Position numbers and translations under genes: made by a program. A stretch of 64,000 bases of DNA from assembly GCF_004345645.1 (NCBI RefSeq), contig NZ_SLWS01000002.1:248001-312000 (forward strand). Reading direction: 5' to 3'. The DNA comes from Actinocrispum wychmicini. GTDB taxonomy: Bacteria > Actinomycetota > Actinomycetes > Mycobacteriales > Pseudonocardiaceae. Under the pieces are notes generated by a model. That model saw only the letters and a list, made by a program, of their open reading frames with translations, searched no databases and had not been told where the DNA came from. Below, in pieces: positions 17,000-26,174 of the stretch (position 1 is the first letter of the stretch; every line of letters begins with the position of its first letter).

Positions 17000-18169
17000 A
17001 TGCCTGGCACAAACAGCTGTATTCGAAGAATCGCGATCCTCGGCACAGCTGCGATGCTGGTCGCCGGCACAGGCACCGCGGATGCGCTCGCGGTCAGCGG
17101 CTCGCCGACGATTGTCGACCTTGGCACGTTAGGCGGCACATACAGTGATGCCGAGGACATCAACGACGCCGGGGTCATCGTGGGACGAGCGACGACAGCC
17201 GACGGTCAGACGCACGCGGCCAAATGGGATCGGCATGGCACCATCGCCGACCTCGGTGCCATCGGCGAAGCTCACCGGGTGAACGCCCGCGGCGAGATTG
17301 TGGGCACCACGCGACTGCCCTCGGGGAGGACCCACGCCATGCGGTGGGACAGGCATGGAGTCGCGACCGATCTGGGTACCCTCCCCGGCGGTCAGGAAAG
17401 CAGGGGTTCCGCGATCAACGACGACGGTGTCGTGGTCGGCTCGGGATACGCCTTGGGCCCCAACAACACCCTGTTCAATCATGCTCTCCGGTGGGATCAG
17501 TCCGGCCAGATCGTCGACCTCGGTCCGGCCGAGGACGCCTACGGCATCAACAACGCCGGCATCACCATCGGCGCAACGGCCGTCAACGGTAATCGCGCCG
17601 CGAAATGGGACGCACGTGGAACCATGATCGCCCTCGACCAACTACCCGGCACCACCTACAGCGTGGGATACGGGATCAACGACGCGGGGATGGCCGTTGG
17701 CTACGCGGAGACCCGCCCTTCGAAGGGCCACACTGTCCGCTGGGACGCACAGGGCCGGATCACCGACCTCGGCGCGTTGCCCGGCGGCGAGTACAGCACG
17801 GCGGGCGCGATCGGTGACGACGGCACAGTTGTCGGAATCTCCACCACCACCGGCGAGCTGTACCCGTACCACGCGGTGCGCTGGGACAGGTGGGGCCGGA
17901 TCACCGACCTGGGCATCCTGCCAGGCGAGATGGCCAGCGACGCCCGGACCGTGAACCGGCACGGCACGGCCGCGGGTGTCTCGGGGCAGTCCGCGGTTTT
18001 GTGGGACCGGCGCGGCCGGATCACCAACCTCGGCAGTCTTGTCGACGGCGGGCGCAGCGCCGCGTACGCGATCAACAACCACGGGCTGGTGGTCGGGCTC
18101 GGCAGTGCGCCGGACGGCTCGTTCCATGCCATGCTCTGGCGTCCGTCCAGCCGGGCGACTGCTCCTTGA
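17000..18169 (+). CDS. Secreted HAF-repeat protein
   Basis: 389 residues from the ATG at 17000, which follows GGGAGGGG. A signal peptide ends near residue 35 (TADALA). The rest consists of about eight HAF-type repeats with the signature (V/T)DLGxLxG, alternating with IND(A/D)GxxVG and xxAxxWD. HAF-repeat proteins are predicted beta-propellers, are exported, and have no proven biochemical role. The gene is divergent from, and probably cut into, the head of the Rhs relic. The earlier in-frame ATG at 16889 would hide the signal peptide. Confidence 0.85.
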   Translation: MPGTNSCIRRIAILGTAAMLVAGTGTADALAVSGSPTIVDLGTLGGTYSDAEDINDAGVIVGRATTADGQTHAAKWDRHGTIADLGAIGEAHRVNARGEIVGTTRLPSGRTHAMRWDRHGVATDLGTLPGGQESRGSAINDDGVVVGSGYALGPNNTLFNHALRWDQSGQIVDLGPAEDAYGINNAGITIGATAVNGNRAAKWDARGTMIALDQLPGTTYSVGYGINDAGMAVGYAETRPSKGHTVRWDAQGRITDLGALPGGEYSTAGAIGDDGTVVGISTTTGELYPYHAVRWDRWGRITDLGILPGEMASDARTVNRHGTAAGVSGQSAVLWDRRGRITNLGSLVDGGRSAAYAINNHGLVVGLGSAPDGSFHAMLWRPSSRATAP

Positions 18170-18181
18170 CTTGCCCCCTTT

Positions 18182-18206
18182 TAGTTATAACAATAGTCGA
18201 ATTAAT
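18182..18206 (+). promoter_or_regulatory. AT-rich promoter/operator before the DUF5107 gene
   Basis: A 25-base patch of only about 25 percent GC in very GC-rich DNA. It contains the perfect 8-base palindrome GTTATAAC (18184-18191) and TAACAATA, which looks like a -10 region. It could be the operator of the nearby ROK repressor. Confidence 0.35.
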
Positions 18207-18238
18207 TGGCGGAGACCCGAGACCGAATGGGGCGCGGA

Positions 18239-20200
18239 GTGAGCGCGGTATACCTCGACACCGTGCGGCTGCCTGTCGCCGCGCTCGGCCCGGACAATCC
18301 CCTACCACCACTGGGTGCGCCGAAGCTGGTGACGCCGATGGTCGACACCTTGGCCGCCGACCCGGAGATGGCCCGGAACCTTGCCTACGGCCGGCCCAGG
18401 ACGCTGTTGCCGTACACCGTGCAGGACGGCTACACCCGTGACCTCACCGACCGGGACGTGCCCGTGGCCATAGTGGACAACGGCATCCTGCGCGCCGAGT
18501 TCCTGCTGGACTTCGGCGGCCGGATGCGATCGCTGGTGCACCTGCCCACCGGCCGGGAACTGCTGCACCGCAACCCGATCGTGCAACCGGCGAACCTGGC
18601 ACTGCGCAATGCCTGGTTCGCCGGCGGCGTCGAGTGGAACCTCGGCACCACCGGTCACACGGCTCTGACGTGCGCACCGCTGCACGCGGCCAGGGTGGTC
18701 CGGCCCGACGGCGTCGAGGTCCTGCGGATGTGGGAATTCGAACGCGGCCGCGAACTGGTCTACCAGATCGACGCGTACGCGCCCGCGGGCTCTCCCGTGC
18801 TGTACGTCCACGTCCGGATCATCAACCCGAACCAGCACGAGGTTCCGGTGTACTGGTGGTCCAACATCGCCGTTCCCGAAACACCTGACACCCGGGTGCT
18901 GGCGCCCGCCGACGCGGCCTTCCACCTCGCCTACGACGGTGTTCTGCGCCGGGTACCAGTTCCCACGTACGACGGTATCGACCGCAGCTACCCGACACGC
19001 GCCCAGCACGCCGCCGACTACTTCTACGACATCGCGCCGCAGCGCCGCCGGTGGATCGCCGCCCTGGACGGCGACGGCACCGGCCTGGTGCAGTCGTCGA
19101 CCGACCAGCTGCGCGGGCGCAAACTGTTCCTGTGGGGCCAAAGCACCGGCGGCCACCGCTGGCAGCAGTGGCTTTCCCCGCCGGGGCACCCGTACCTGGA
19201 GATCCAGGCCGGCCTGGCCCGTACCCAGCTGGAGCACCTGCCGATGCCCGCCGGCGCACGGTGGTCCTGGCTGGAGGTTTACGGCCTGCTCACCGCGGAC
19301 GTCGCAAAGGTGCACCACCACGACTGGGACACCGCTTGTGCTGGCACTGAGGAGGCGTTGCACGAGCTGGTCCCCCGGCACGTCGTGGACGCGGAGCTGG
19401 ACGCCGCCCGGCAGTGGACCGACCAGCCGCCGACCCAGCGTCTGCACTCCGGATCCGGTTGGGGCGCACTGGAACAGCGCCACCGCGGCACGGACGGCGA
19501 TCATTCCCTGGACCTACCGGGGACCCCGTTCGACACCGACACCCTCGGCTGCGAGCAGCAACCGTGGCTGGCCCTGATCGACACCGGCGACATCCCGGCG
19601 CCCCCGTCCCGGGCCACGCCGGGCTCCTACCAGGCCAGCCCAGGCTGGCGGCAGCGGCTCGAACACGCCCGGGACAACTGGTTCGTCTGGCTGCACCGCG
19701 GCGTGGCCCGCTGGCACGCCGGCGACACCGACGCCGCCCGCGACGCCTGGCACGCCTCGCTGAACGCGACCGCCAACCCGTGGGCGTTGCGCAACCTGGC
19801 CGCACACGACCTGCACGCCGGGAACGCACACAACGCGGCGTCCACACTGCTTCTCGCGGGCACCATGCTGCCCTACATGCGGTCACTCGCGGTGGAAACA
19901 CTCCAGGCTCTGCTCGTCGCCGACCGCCCGACCGAGGCGCTTGCCCTCGTCGACCGGCTGCCACCGCACCTGCGCGCCCACGGCCGAATCCGGATGCTCG
20001 AGTGCGCCGCCGCTCTCGCCGCCAGTCGCCTGGACCGGGCCACCCGCCTGGTGGACACCGGCATTGTCGTGGCCGACCTTCGCGAAGGCGAGGACGCCCT
20101 CGACCAACTCTGGTTCGCCTACCACGACCTGCGCGCCGACTCCGGGACAGCCACCGAGGACCACCCGCTGCCCTGCCTCTACGACTTCCGCATGACGTAA
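18239..20200 (+). CDS. DUF5107 / TPR protein
   Basis: 653 residues from the GTG at 18239; an ATG at 18227 is an alternative. The start was chosen because family members begin close to the LDTVRLPVAALGP strand. Residues about 50-340 form the DUF5107 domain, a beta-sandwich of galactose-mutarotase type (LRAEFLLDFGGRMRSLVHLPT; GGVEWNLGTTGHTALTCAP). The C-terminal third is helical with TPR character (ARDAWHASLNATANPWALRNLA). Such proteins are found in carbohydrate loci and are suspected glycoside-acting or sugar-binding proteins. There is no signal peptide. The convergent ROK repressor ends 30 bases downstream. Confidence 0.85.
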   Translation: MSAVYLDTVRLPVAALGPDNPLPPLGAPKLVTPMVDTLAADPEMARNLAYGRPRTLLPYTVQDGYTRDLTDRDVPVAIVDNGILRAEFLLDFGGRMRSLVHLPTGRELLHRNPIVQPANLALRNAWFAGGVEWNLGTTGHTALTCAPLHAARVVRPDGVEVLRMWEFERGRELVYQIDAYAPAGSPVLYVHVRIINPNQHEVPVYWWSNIAVPETPDTRVLAPADAAFHLAYDGVLRRVPVPTYDGIDRSYPTRAQHAADYFYDIAPQRRRWIAALDGDGTGLVQSSTDQLRGRKLFLWGQSTGGHRWQQWLSPPGHPYLEIQAGLARTQLEHLPMPAGARWSWLEVYGLLTADVAKVHHHDWDTACAGTEEALHELVPRHVVDAELDAARQWTDQPPTQRLHSGSGWGALEQRHRGTDGDHSLDLPGTPFDTDTLGCEQQPWLALIDTGDIPAPPSRATPGSYQASPGWRQRLEHARDNWFVWLHRGVARWHAGDTDAARDAWHASLNATANPWALRNLAAHDLHAGNAHNAASTLLLAGTMLPYMRSLAVETLQALLVADRPTEALALVDRLPPHLRAHGRIRMLECAAALAASRLDRATRLVDTGIVVADLREGEDALDQLWFAYHDLRADSGTATEDHPLPCLYDFRMT

Positions 20201-20229
20201 CACCTGTCCATAGTGGAATCGGCGGACGC

Positions 20230-21504
20230 TCAGGAAGATGAGTCGGGTGGCGCCGAGACCGATCCGGGGTCGGCGAAAACGGACTCCAGGGCGGCCTGGG
20301 CCGCGCCACGTGCGGCGCTGGTGAATCCCAGGGTGGAGGCCAGCAGCCGGCATCCCCCGGCGTTGGGCGCCATGGCGCGGTCGTCGACGACCTGCCGGAC
20401 GGTGTCGAGGAGGTGGTCACTGAGAATCGCGAAGTAACCGCCCAGTACCACGGCTTGGGGGTTGAGGATGTCGACCAGCAGGCCGATGCCGAGGCCGAGA
20501 CCATGTGCGATGCGGTCGAGCGCGGCCAGCGTGCGGCTGTCCCCCGCCGCCGCCCGGGAGCGGATCTCGGCCAGCCGGTCCTCCAGGTCGCGGGTGGGGT
20601 CGCGAACCGGATCGTCAGGTTCGGCGGCGTGCCGCATGAGGGCGGCGAGCCCGACCATGGTCTCCCAGCAGCCGCGCCTGCCGCAGGCGCACGGTTGCGG
20701 GTCGGGATCGAGTGGCATGTGGCCGACTTCGCCGGCGAACCCGGCCGCGCCCAGAAACAACTGCCCGTTGGTGATGATCCCGGCGCCGACACCGACTTCG
20801 CCGGTGATGTAGATCAGATTGTGGACGCCGAAAGTTCCGGCGACGGCGTATTCGGCGATGGCACCGAGTCTGGCGTCGTTGCCGAGCGTGACGGGCGGGG
20901 CGTGGGGGCCGAGCCGCGCGGTGAGGCCGCTCACGATCGGCAGGTGTGACCAGCCCATGTTGGCGGCGAAGATCACGACTCCGGTGTCCTGGTCGATCTC
21001 ACCTGGAGCCGCCACCGTAATGCCGATGACGTCGACCCCATCCGCGCGGACGCGGTCGATGGCGCGGGCGAGCAGGGCGGCGACGGCGTCGAGCAGAGCG
21101 TCGCTGTCTTGTTTCGGGCTGATGGTGATCCGCTGGTCCAGGATCATGTCACCGCGCAGATCGAGCGCGATGGCCCGGGCGTAGTCGACACTGATCTCCA
21201 CGCCGAGCCCGCACAGCGTCCGGCCGTACAGCTCGACGGCCTGCCTGGGGCGCCCGATGCTCCCACCCCGTTGCACGTCGCCTTCCCGGACGAGGTTGCG
21301 TTCGACGAGTTCGTTGACCAGGTTCGAGATCGTGGCTTTGGGCAGGCCAAGGTCCTCGGCGAGCAAGGTGCGCGACCGGGGGCCGACGTTGCGCAGACGG
21401 CGAAGGATCAGACCGAGGTTGGTACGCCGGATCGAGGCCCGGTTCGCGACATCCTGATGTCGCGCCGCCGGAACCGCGCTCTCGGGTACGTGTTGGTACA
21501 CCAT
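20230..21504 (-). CDS. ROK family transcriptional repressor
   Basis: 424 residues from the ATG (complement of 21502-21504); upstream in-frame codons run into a terminator hairpin and are rejected. A MarR-like winged helix occupies about 30-90 (LLAEDLGLPKATISNLVNEL). The ROK sugar-kinase-fold domain follows, with GNDARLGAIAEYA at the sugar-binding region and the zinc-binding motif CACGRRGCWE. ROK repressors bind sugars or sugar phosphates and control uptake or glycosidase genes. Likely targets are the DUF5107 gene and the secreted propeller-lectin gene upstream. Confidence 0.92.
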   Translation of the reverse strand: MVYQHVPESAVPAARHQDVANRASIRRTNLGLILRRLRNVGPRSRTLLAEDLGLPKATISNLVNELVERNLVREGDVQRGGSIGRPRQAVELYGRTLCGLGVEISVDYARAIALDLRGDMILDQRITISPKQDSDALLDAVAALLARAIDRVRADGVDVIGITVAAPGEIDQDTGVVIFAANMGWSHLPIVSGLTARLGPHAPPVTLGNDARLGAIAEYAVAGTFGVHNLIYITGEVGVGAGIITNGQLFLGAAGFAGEVGHMPLDPDPQPCACGRRGCWETMVGLAALMRHAAEPDDPVRDPTRDLEDRLAEIRSRAAAGDSRTLAALDRIAHGLGLGIGLLVDILNPQAVVLGGYFAILSDHLLDTVRQVVDDRAMAPNAGGCRLLASTLGFTSAARGAAQAALESVFADPGSVSAPPDSSS

Positions 21505-21538
21505 CGCCCACAATCCTGCCCTATGAATCACGGCCAGT

Positions 21539-21589
21539 GGAGTGCCCGGGGTTGACGTGGCCGGTTGCCGCGTCAACCCCGGGCACTCC
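21539..21589 (-). terminator. Strong hairpin terminator
   Basis: Arms 21539-21557 and 21571-21589 are perfect reverse complements (19 bases; core GTGCCCGGGGTTGACG) with a 13-base loop. It lies 25 bases beyond the stop of the minus-strand gene ending at 21614, separating it from the ROK gene. Confidence 0.85.
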
Positions 21590-21613
21590 GCTCTCATGTG
21601 GCCAGTGTGAGTG

Positions 21614-23368
21614 TCACTGCACCTGGTTGGACGCGGAGAGCTGCGTCGCGGTACGGGTGAAGGTCAGCACCTGCGCCGCCGAGGGGGTGCGGTCGCCGCT
21701 GGCGGCGCTGCTGGTGTTGTCCCAGTTGCGTTGCGGGGTGGTCACCAGGGATTGGCCGGTGACGCTCAGTGCCAACCCGTTGTAGCGGCTGACCAGGCGG
21801 TAGGTGCCGGTGGGACCCGAGTCGGTGACGACCGGCTGCAAGGACCACTGCTGCCGAACGTCGGTGCTGTGTGCCGGTGCCGGAGTGACGGCAGCACCCC
21901 AGGCCCGGCCTGCGTCGCCGCTGCTGGCCACGCCCAGAGCCTGGCCCGCGGCCTTGTTGGTGACGGTGTAGAAGCCATCGCCGGTGGGGGTCAGATTCCA
22001 CTGCTGGGACTGCGAGGTGCTGGCGCCGTCGCTGCCCTGGGCCAGCTGTCGGCCGTTGGCGGCGGTGATCTGGTAGGAGGCGGTGCCGTCAGCCTTTGCC
22101 GCCAGCTGCGACGCCTGATCGATCGTGACCGGCACGTACGTGGCGTTGGAGCTCGCGGTGCAGAAGAAGGAGCAGTAGGTGCGGAACGTCCTGCCCACCG
22201 TGTTGGAGGTGGTCAGGGTGGCGGAGTCCACGAACCACCGGTACCACGAACTGGCGCTCAGCTTGTTGGCGGGAACGCTGCCGATGTCGGTCCACTTCTG
22301 GGTGGCCAGGTTGCTCGTGGCGTAGATGTGCAGCGGCAGGTGCTGGCCGGGGGGCTGGTTCTGCGGCGTCCCGATGTACACGCCCAGGTAGGAGTCCCAG
22401 GCGACGTTCATCAGGGCCAGCGGCGAGTCACCGCTGGGCAAGGTGCCCGCGGACCTCTGCTGGGCGACCGTGCCCGGCTTGGTGGGGTTGTAGTTGACGG
22501 ACGTGTATCCGGTGCTGGACTGGCTGGTGGGAACGATGTTGCTTTCCTGCCCGCCGACACCGGCGGTCTGCCACGCGCCGTTGTACCACTTCTGCCACGA
22601 CGACGGCGTCATCTTCTGCGAGATGGGTGCGCGCGCCACGTGCTCGAGCCACATGTTGCCGCCGCCGCTCTTGTCGAGCACCCTGCTGCCGTAGAAGACG
22701 TAGAAGTAGCCCGAAGCGTTGTCGACGAACAGGCGCGGATCGCCGTCGCCGTAGTAGTACGTCTGGTTCGGGAACTGGGCGGTGTCGTTGCGGACGGTTC
22801 TGAACGGTGAGGTGATGACGTGGTTCTGGATGGTCCAGCTGCTGCCATGGTTCTGGGACGTGGCGTAGTCGATTGAGTCGTAGTGCAGGCCGTCACCGAA
22901 CGGCTGTGGCGTGAACTCGTTGTGGATCAGGCCGTACCAGGTACCGGTGTCCGGGTCGACCCACACGCCCATCAGGTCGCAGAAGTTTCGCTGCGAGTAG
23001 CCGGAACCAGCGGGTGCGTAGGTGGCTTGCACGCCGGTGGGACTGTTGTTGCACAGCGTTGTCGTGTTGGCGTTGGCGCCGGTGTTGCTGATCGACGCGA
23101 GGGTGGCCGTGTCGAATCTGCTGCCGCTGTAGAAACTCCACCTGCGGCTGTCGTTCGCGCCGTAGAGAGAGTGCGATTGCTGGTAGTAGAACTTGCCGTT
23201 CGTGTCGATGAACAGCCCCGCGGGGGTGTCGTCGGGGTTGCTCCAGGAACCAGGCGTCCCCGCGGTCACGGTGTATGTGGCTGCTTCCGCCGTGTTGGCG
23301 GTCGTCGTCGCCAGGGCCAGGACCGCGGCAAGCGCGACTCCTAACCGTCGTGTTGTGGTTCGCGCCAT
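21614..23368 (-). CDS. Secreted beta-propeller protein with C-terminal ricin-type lectin domain
   Basis: 584 residues. Signal peptide at 1-30 (cleavage near AEA-A), with AGAGGA before the ATG. Residues about 35-410 have the strand-rich, Asp/Trp/Tyr-rich pattern of a five-bladed propeller glycosidase (GVWVDPDTGTWYGLIHNEF; YYYGDGDPRLFVDNASGYFY; LMNVAWDSYLGVYIGTP). Residues about 420-570 look like a beta-trefoil lectin (SQQWNLTPTGDGFYTVTNK; QQWSLQP). It is probably a secreted polysaccharide-binding or glycoside-hydrolase protein, but I cannot name a GH family. The ROK gene and a terminator lie downstream. Confidence 0.75.
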   Translation of the reverse strand: MARTTTRRLGVALAAVLALATTTANTAEAATYTVTAGTPGSWSNPDDTPAGLFIDTNGKFYYQQSHSLYGANDSRRWSFYSGSRFDTATLASISNTGANANTTTLCNNSPTGVQATYAPAGSGYSQRNFCDLMGVWVDPDTGTWYGLIHNEFTPQPFGDGLHYDSIDYATSQNHGSSWTIQNHVITSPFRTVRNDTAQFPNQTYYYGDGDPRLFVDNASGYFYVFYGSRVLDKSGGGNMWLEHVARAPISQKMTPSSWQKWYNGAWQTAGVGGQESNIVPTSQSSTGYTSVNYNPTKPGTVAQQRSAGTLPSGDSPLALMNVAWDSYLGVYIGTPQNQPPGQHLPLHIYATSNLATQKWTDIGSVPANKLSASSWYRWFVDSATLTTSNTVGRTFRTYCSFFCTASSNATYVPVTIDQASQLAAKADGTASYQITAANGRQLAQGSDGASTSQSQQWNLTPTGDGFYTVTNKAAGQALGVASSGDAGRAWGAAVTPAPAHSTDVRQQWSLQPVVTDSGPTGTYRLVSRYNGLALSVTGQSLVTTPQRNWDNTSSAASGDRTPSAAQVLTFTRTATQLSASNQVQ

Positions 23369-23640
23369 TGCGATCCTCTCGGTGCAGGGTCAACGGAAGA
23401 GGCCAGGTGAGCTCGGCAGTGCGGTCGCGGGACCACCGGCGCCCCGGGGCGAGCCGCTGACCTGAGGGTATTTCGTTCGTACATTGTCCAAACTAATGCG
23501 ACGTGGCAAGTGTCCGAGCCAATCCCCCGGAAGTCAAGAGGCAGCCGTCCTGATCCCGCAGATGGCCGGCTTGTCAGGTCGGAGCAAGGCATAGCCTTGC
23601 CGCACAGACAAAGCAGGGCAGCCGGAGAACGGAGTGCATC

Positions 23641-23862
23641 ATGATCGTTCGCCTGTCCCGTCGCGCCTTGGCATCCGGCGTGGTCCGCATCGTCGCCGTA
23701 GCGGGCGCGGCGCTCGCGTCAACCGAGGCCGCCGCCGCGACCACAACGTCCTGCACGAGCGGCTTCAGCCCATGGACGTTGACATCGGTCAACCTCCCCG
23801 GCCCGAACACCAACTGCAACAGCACCAGCCTGTCCGCCGTGAACTGCACGATCACCAGGTGA
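23641..23862 (+). CDS. Very small secreted Cys protein
   Basis: 73 residues from the ATG at 23641, with GGAG about 12 bases upstream. Signal peptide ending near residue 33 (STEAAAA). The mature peptide is only about 40 residues, rich in Ser, Thr and Asn, with three cysteines (TSCTSG, NTNCNST, VNCTIT). Function unknown. It is the third tiny exported protein in the first 24 kb. Confidence 0.6.
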   Translation: MIVRLSRRALASGVVRIVAVAGAALASTEAAAATTTSCTSGFSPWTLTSVNLPGPNTNCNSTSLSAVNCTITR

Positions 23863-23904
23863 CACTTCGTCCACGGCGACCTTGGCACCGACCGGCGCGG
23901 TGGG

Positions 23905-24516
23905 TCAGGCGGACCGCCGGGTGACTATCCGCAGCGCCAGTTGGGCGTGGAAGCGGGCGAGTCCGGCGATGTCCCTGCTCGGGTGGGGGCCGGCCGCGTC
24001 GGACAGGCGGATCGCGACGTTCGCCAGTGCGGTCGCGGTGAGTTTGATCTCGTTGACGTTGTCGTAGATGGGAATGACGAACTGGCCGGTGGCGATGCCC
24101 GCCTCGATGATCTTCTCGATGCGGCGGCGGTTGGTCCGCCGGAACTCGACCTCTTCCTTGAGGTACGCCTCGCTGAGTTCCACATAGTCGACGTTGGCGA
24201 CCTTGACGGCATCGGGATGGCGCAGCGCGAACAGGGCCATCGCCTCGACGACGTTGAACAGCAGTTGGGCGGGGTCGTCCGGGTCGGCCGCCTGCTCGCC
24301 CCGCTTGATCATGACGGTGAACTCGTCGCCGAGCTTTCTGAGGATGGTGAAGAGGAGCTCGTCCTTGGACTGGAAGTGGTTGTACATGGCGCCTGGGGTC
24401 AGGCCGCACTCCAGCATGATCTCCTTGACCGGGGTGCCCCGGTAGCCCTGGGCCGCGAACAGCTTCAGTGCCACTTCCTCGATGCGGCGCCTGGCCGGGC
24501 TGTCGGGTTCGGCCAC
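23905..24516 (-). CDS. TetR family repressor of the catabolic island
   Basis: 203 residues from the GTG (complement of 24514-24516) with GAGGAGA seven bases upstream. The N-terminal HTH is clear (ECGLTPGAMYNHFQSKDEL at about 36-54), with a helical ligand domain behind it. It is the last gene of the minus-strand run, 47 bases after the acyl-CoA ligase, and has its own promoter: a TAATAT box (24561-24566, minus strand) next to operator A (24544-24557). The same operator type occurs at 36445 and 40012, so it most likely regulates itself, the large operon, and the amine oxidase gene. By family analogy its ligand may be an acyl-CoA intermediate of the pathway. Confidence 0.9.
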   Translation of the reverse strand: MAEPDSPARRRIEEVALKLFAAQGYRGTPVKEIMLECGLTPGAMYNHFQSKDELLFTILRKLGDEFTVMIKRGEQAADPDDPAQLLFNVVEAMALFALRHPDAVKVANVDYVELSEAYLKEEVEFRRTNRRRIEKIIEAGIATGQFVIPIYDNVNEIKLTATALANVAIRLSDAAGPHPSRDIAGLARFHAQLALRIVTRRSA

Positions 24517-24543
24517 GGGCTTGTCTCCTCGCGCGATCCACGG

Positions 24544-24557
24544 TGAATGTACGTTCA
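24544..24557. promoter_or_regulatory. Operator A: TetR autoregulatory site
   Basis: TGAATGTACGTTCA, an almost perfect palindrome with TGAATG/TGAACG half-sites (flanked GTGAATG...GTTCAC). It lies between a TAATAT -10 box and the start of the TetR gene. The half-site is shared with the sites at 36445 and 40012. Confidence 0.75.
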
Positions 24558-24563
24558 CACATA

Positions 24564-26162
24564 TTACCGGCGATGGCTGATCCGGTCCCGGTGCACCCGG
24601 ATCCCGGCTGCCTCCCGGTCCCAGGTGTCGGCCGTCAGTCCGGTGGTTCTGAGCTTGTGTTTCTCGACCTTCGCCGAGGGTGTCCTGGGGAGTTCGCCGA
24701 GGAACCGCACGTAGCGCGGGATCATGAAGTGCGCCAGGCGCGGCCGTAGGTGCTCGATCAGGTCGGCCGGGTCGAGACGGTGGCCGTCGGCGAGGGCGAG
24801 CACGGCCAGCACCTCCTCCTCGCTGTGCTCGCTGGGTACACCGACGACTGCCGCCTCGCGGATGGCCGGGTGCGCGAGCAGTTCGGCCTCGACCTCGAAC
24901 GAGGAGATGTTCTCGCCGCGACGGCGGATGGCGTCCTTCGCGCGGTCGACGAAGAAGAAGTTGTCCTCGCCGTCCCGGCGGAACAGGTCGCCGGTGTGGA
25001 ACCAGCCGTTGCGCCAGGCGTGCGCGGTGGCCTCGGGCATGGCGTGGTATCCGGCGTTCATCGACCACGGCAGGTCGGCACGGACGATCAACTCGCCCAC
25101 CTCGCCGGCGGCGACCTCGCGGTCGTGCTCGTCGACGAGCCGGACCTCGACACCCGGGCGGGGCCGCCCGCAGCTGCCCACCGCGGTCGGATTGGGTTCC
25201 GACACCAGCGGATTCGACGTCTCGGTCATGTTGAACACGGTCAGCACCTGGACGTCGAACCGCTTGGCGAACGCGATGGCGTCGGCTGTCAGCGGCACCG
25301 TGAGGGCGAAGCGGAGTGGGTTGTCGGTGTCGTCGGCGCGGGGCGGTTGTTGGGAGAGGAAGGCGACGGGTGCGCCGAGGAGGGTGCAGGCGGTGGTGCC
25401 GGTCCGGCGGACGACGTTCCAGAAGTCCTTGGTGTCGAAGCCGCGGCTGACCACCATCGACGCGCCCAGCGCGAGCACCCCGTTGACGGCAAGGGTGGCG
25501 GCACCGTGGAAGAAGGGCGTGTTGACGAGGTAACGGTCGTGTTCGCCGAGGCGGCCGAGGACAGCCACCGCCGTGCAGTGGGCATGCAGGTGGGGGCAGC
25601 GGACTCCTTTGGACGGCCCGGTGGTGCCCGAGGTGTACATGATCGTCTGGAGGTCCCAGGGCTGGACCGGCCGGTCCGGGGCCGGCAGCGCGTCCGGGTC
25701 GCCGTCCAGCGCGTCGCGGCCGAGGATCCGCCAGGGTGCCGGGGCGGCCGGGGTGTCGCCCAGCACGACGACAGTGTCCAGTCCGGGGGTGTCGACGTGC
25801 CGCAGCCGGTCCACCAGTTCGGGGTGGACCACGGCCACCCGCGCCCCGGTCGTGGTGACCACGTGCCGCAGTAGATTTCCCTTGTAGGCCAGGTTGATCG
25901 GTACGTAGACGGCACCGATGAGGTTGATGCCGAACCAGGTGCGCAGCACGTCCGGTCCGTTGGGCAGCCAGACCAGCACCGGATCGTCCTGCTCGACGCC
26001 GAGACCGCGCAGGCCGGCGGCGGTCCGCCGGGCCTCTGCCATGGCGTCGCCGTAGGTCCACGTCACGTCGTCGTCGAACACGGCGAACGTCCGCTCCGGG
26101 TGGGCGTTCGCCCCCTTGGCCAGCAATGCGGGCAGCACGCAGTCCTCAGCCGGCGGGATCAT
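24564..26162 (-). CDS. Acyl-CoA synthetase / AMP-dependent ligase
   Basis: 532 residues, full length for the class I adenylate-forming family, which makes acyl-AMP and then acyl-CoA. The phosphate-binding loop is YTSGTTGPSKG (about 178-188), the adenine motif region contains VFNMTETSNP, the hinge motif is GWFHTGDLFRRDG, and the catalytic Lys lies in PRTPSAKVEKHKL. It is a close paralogue of the ligase at 34795 at the other end of the same run. Twelve bases separate it from the preceding fusion gene, so it is in the operon. Probable role: CoA activation of a carboxylate in the pathway. Substrate unknown. Confidence 0.92.
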   Translation of the reverse strand: MIPPAEDCVLPALLAKGANAHPERTFAVFDDDVTWTYGDAMAEARRTAAGLRGLGVEQDDPVLVWLPNGPDVLRTWFGINLIGAVYVPINLAYKGNLLRHVVTTTGARVAVVHPELVDRLRHVDTPGLDTVVVLGDTPAAPAPWRILGRDALDGDPDALPAPDRPVQPWDLQTIMYTSGTTGPSKGVRCPHLHAHCTAVAVLGRLGEHDRYLVNTPFFHGAATLAVNGVLALGASMVVSRGFDTKDFWNVVRRTGTTACTLLGAPVAFLSQQPPRADDTDNPLRFALTVPLTADAIAFAKRFDVQVLTVFNMTETSNPLVSEPNPTAVGSCGRPRPGVEVRLVDEHDREVAAGEVGELIVRADLPWSMNAGYHAMPEATAHAWRNGWFHTGDLFRRDGEDNFFFVDRAKDAIRRRGENISSFEVEAELLAHPAIREAAVVGVPSEHSEEEVLAVLALADGHRLDPADLIEHLRPRLAHFMIPRYVRFLGELPRTPSAKVEKHKLRTTGLTADTWDREAAGIRVHRDRISHRR

Positions 26163-26174
26163 GGGCGTCTCCTC

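Noticed and set aside
24750..25874. Plus-strand open frame of 374 codons inside the acyl-CoA ligase
   Set aside because: Val/Gly/Arg-rich antisense shadow of a well-supported ligase.
23905..26061. One giant protein of 718 residues containing the TetR sequence
   Set aside because: The upstream part is an out-of-frame shadow of the ligase; the TetR protein starts at the GTG at 24516.
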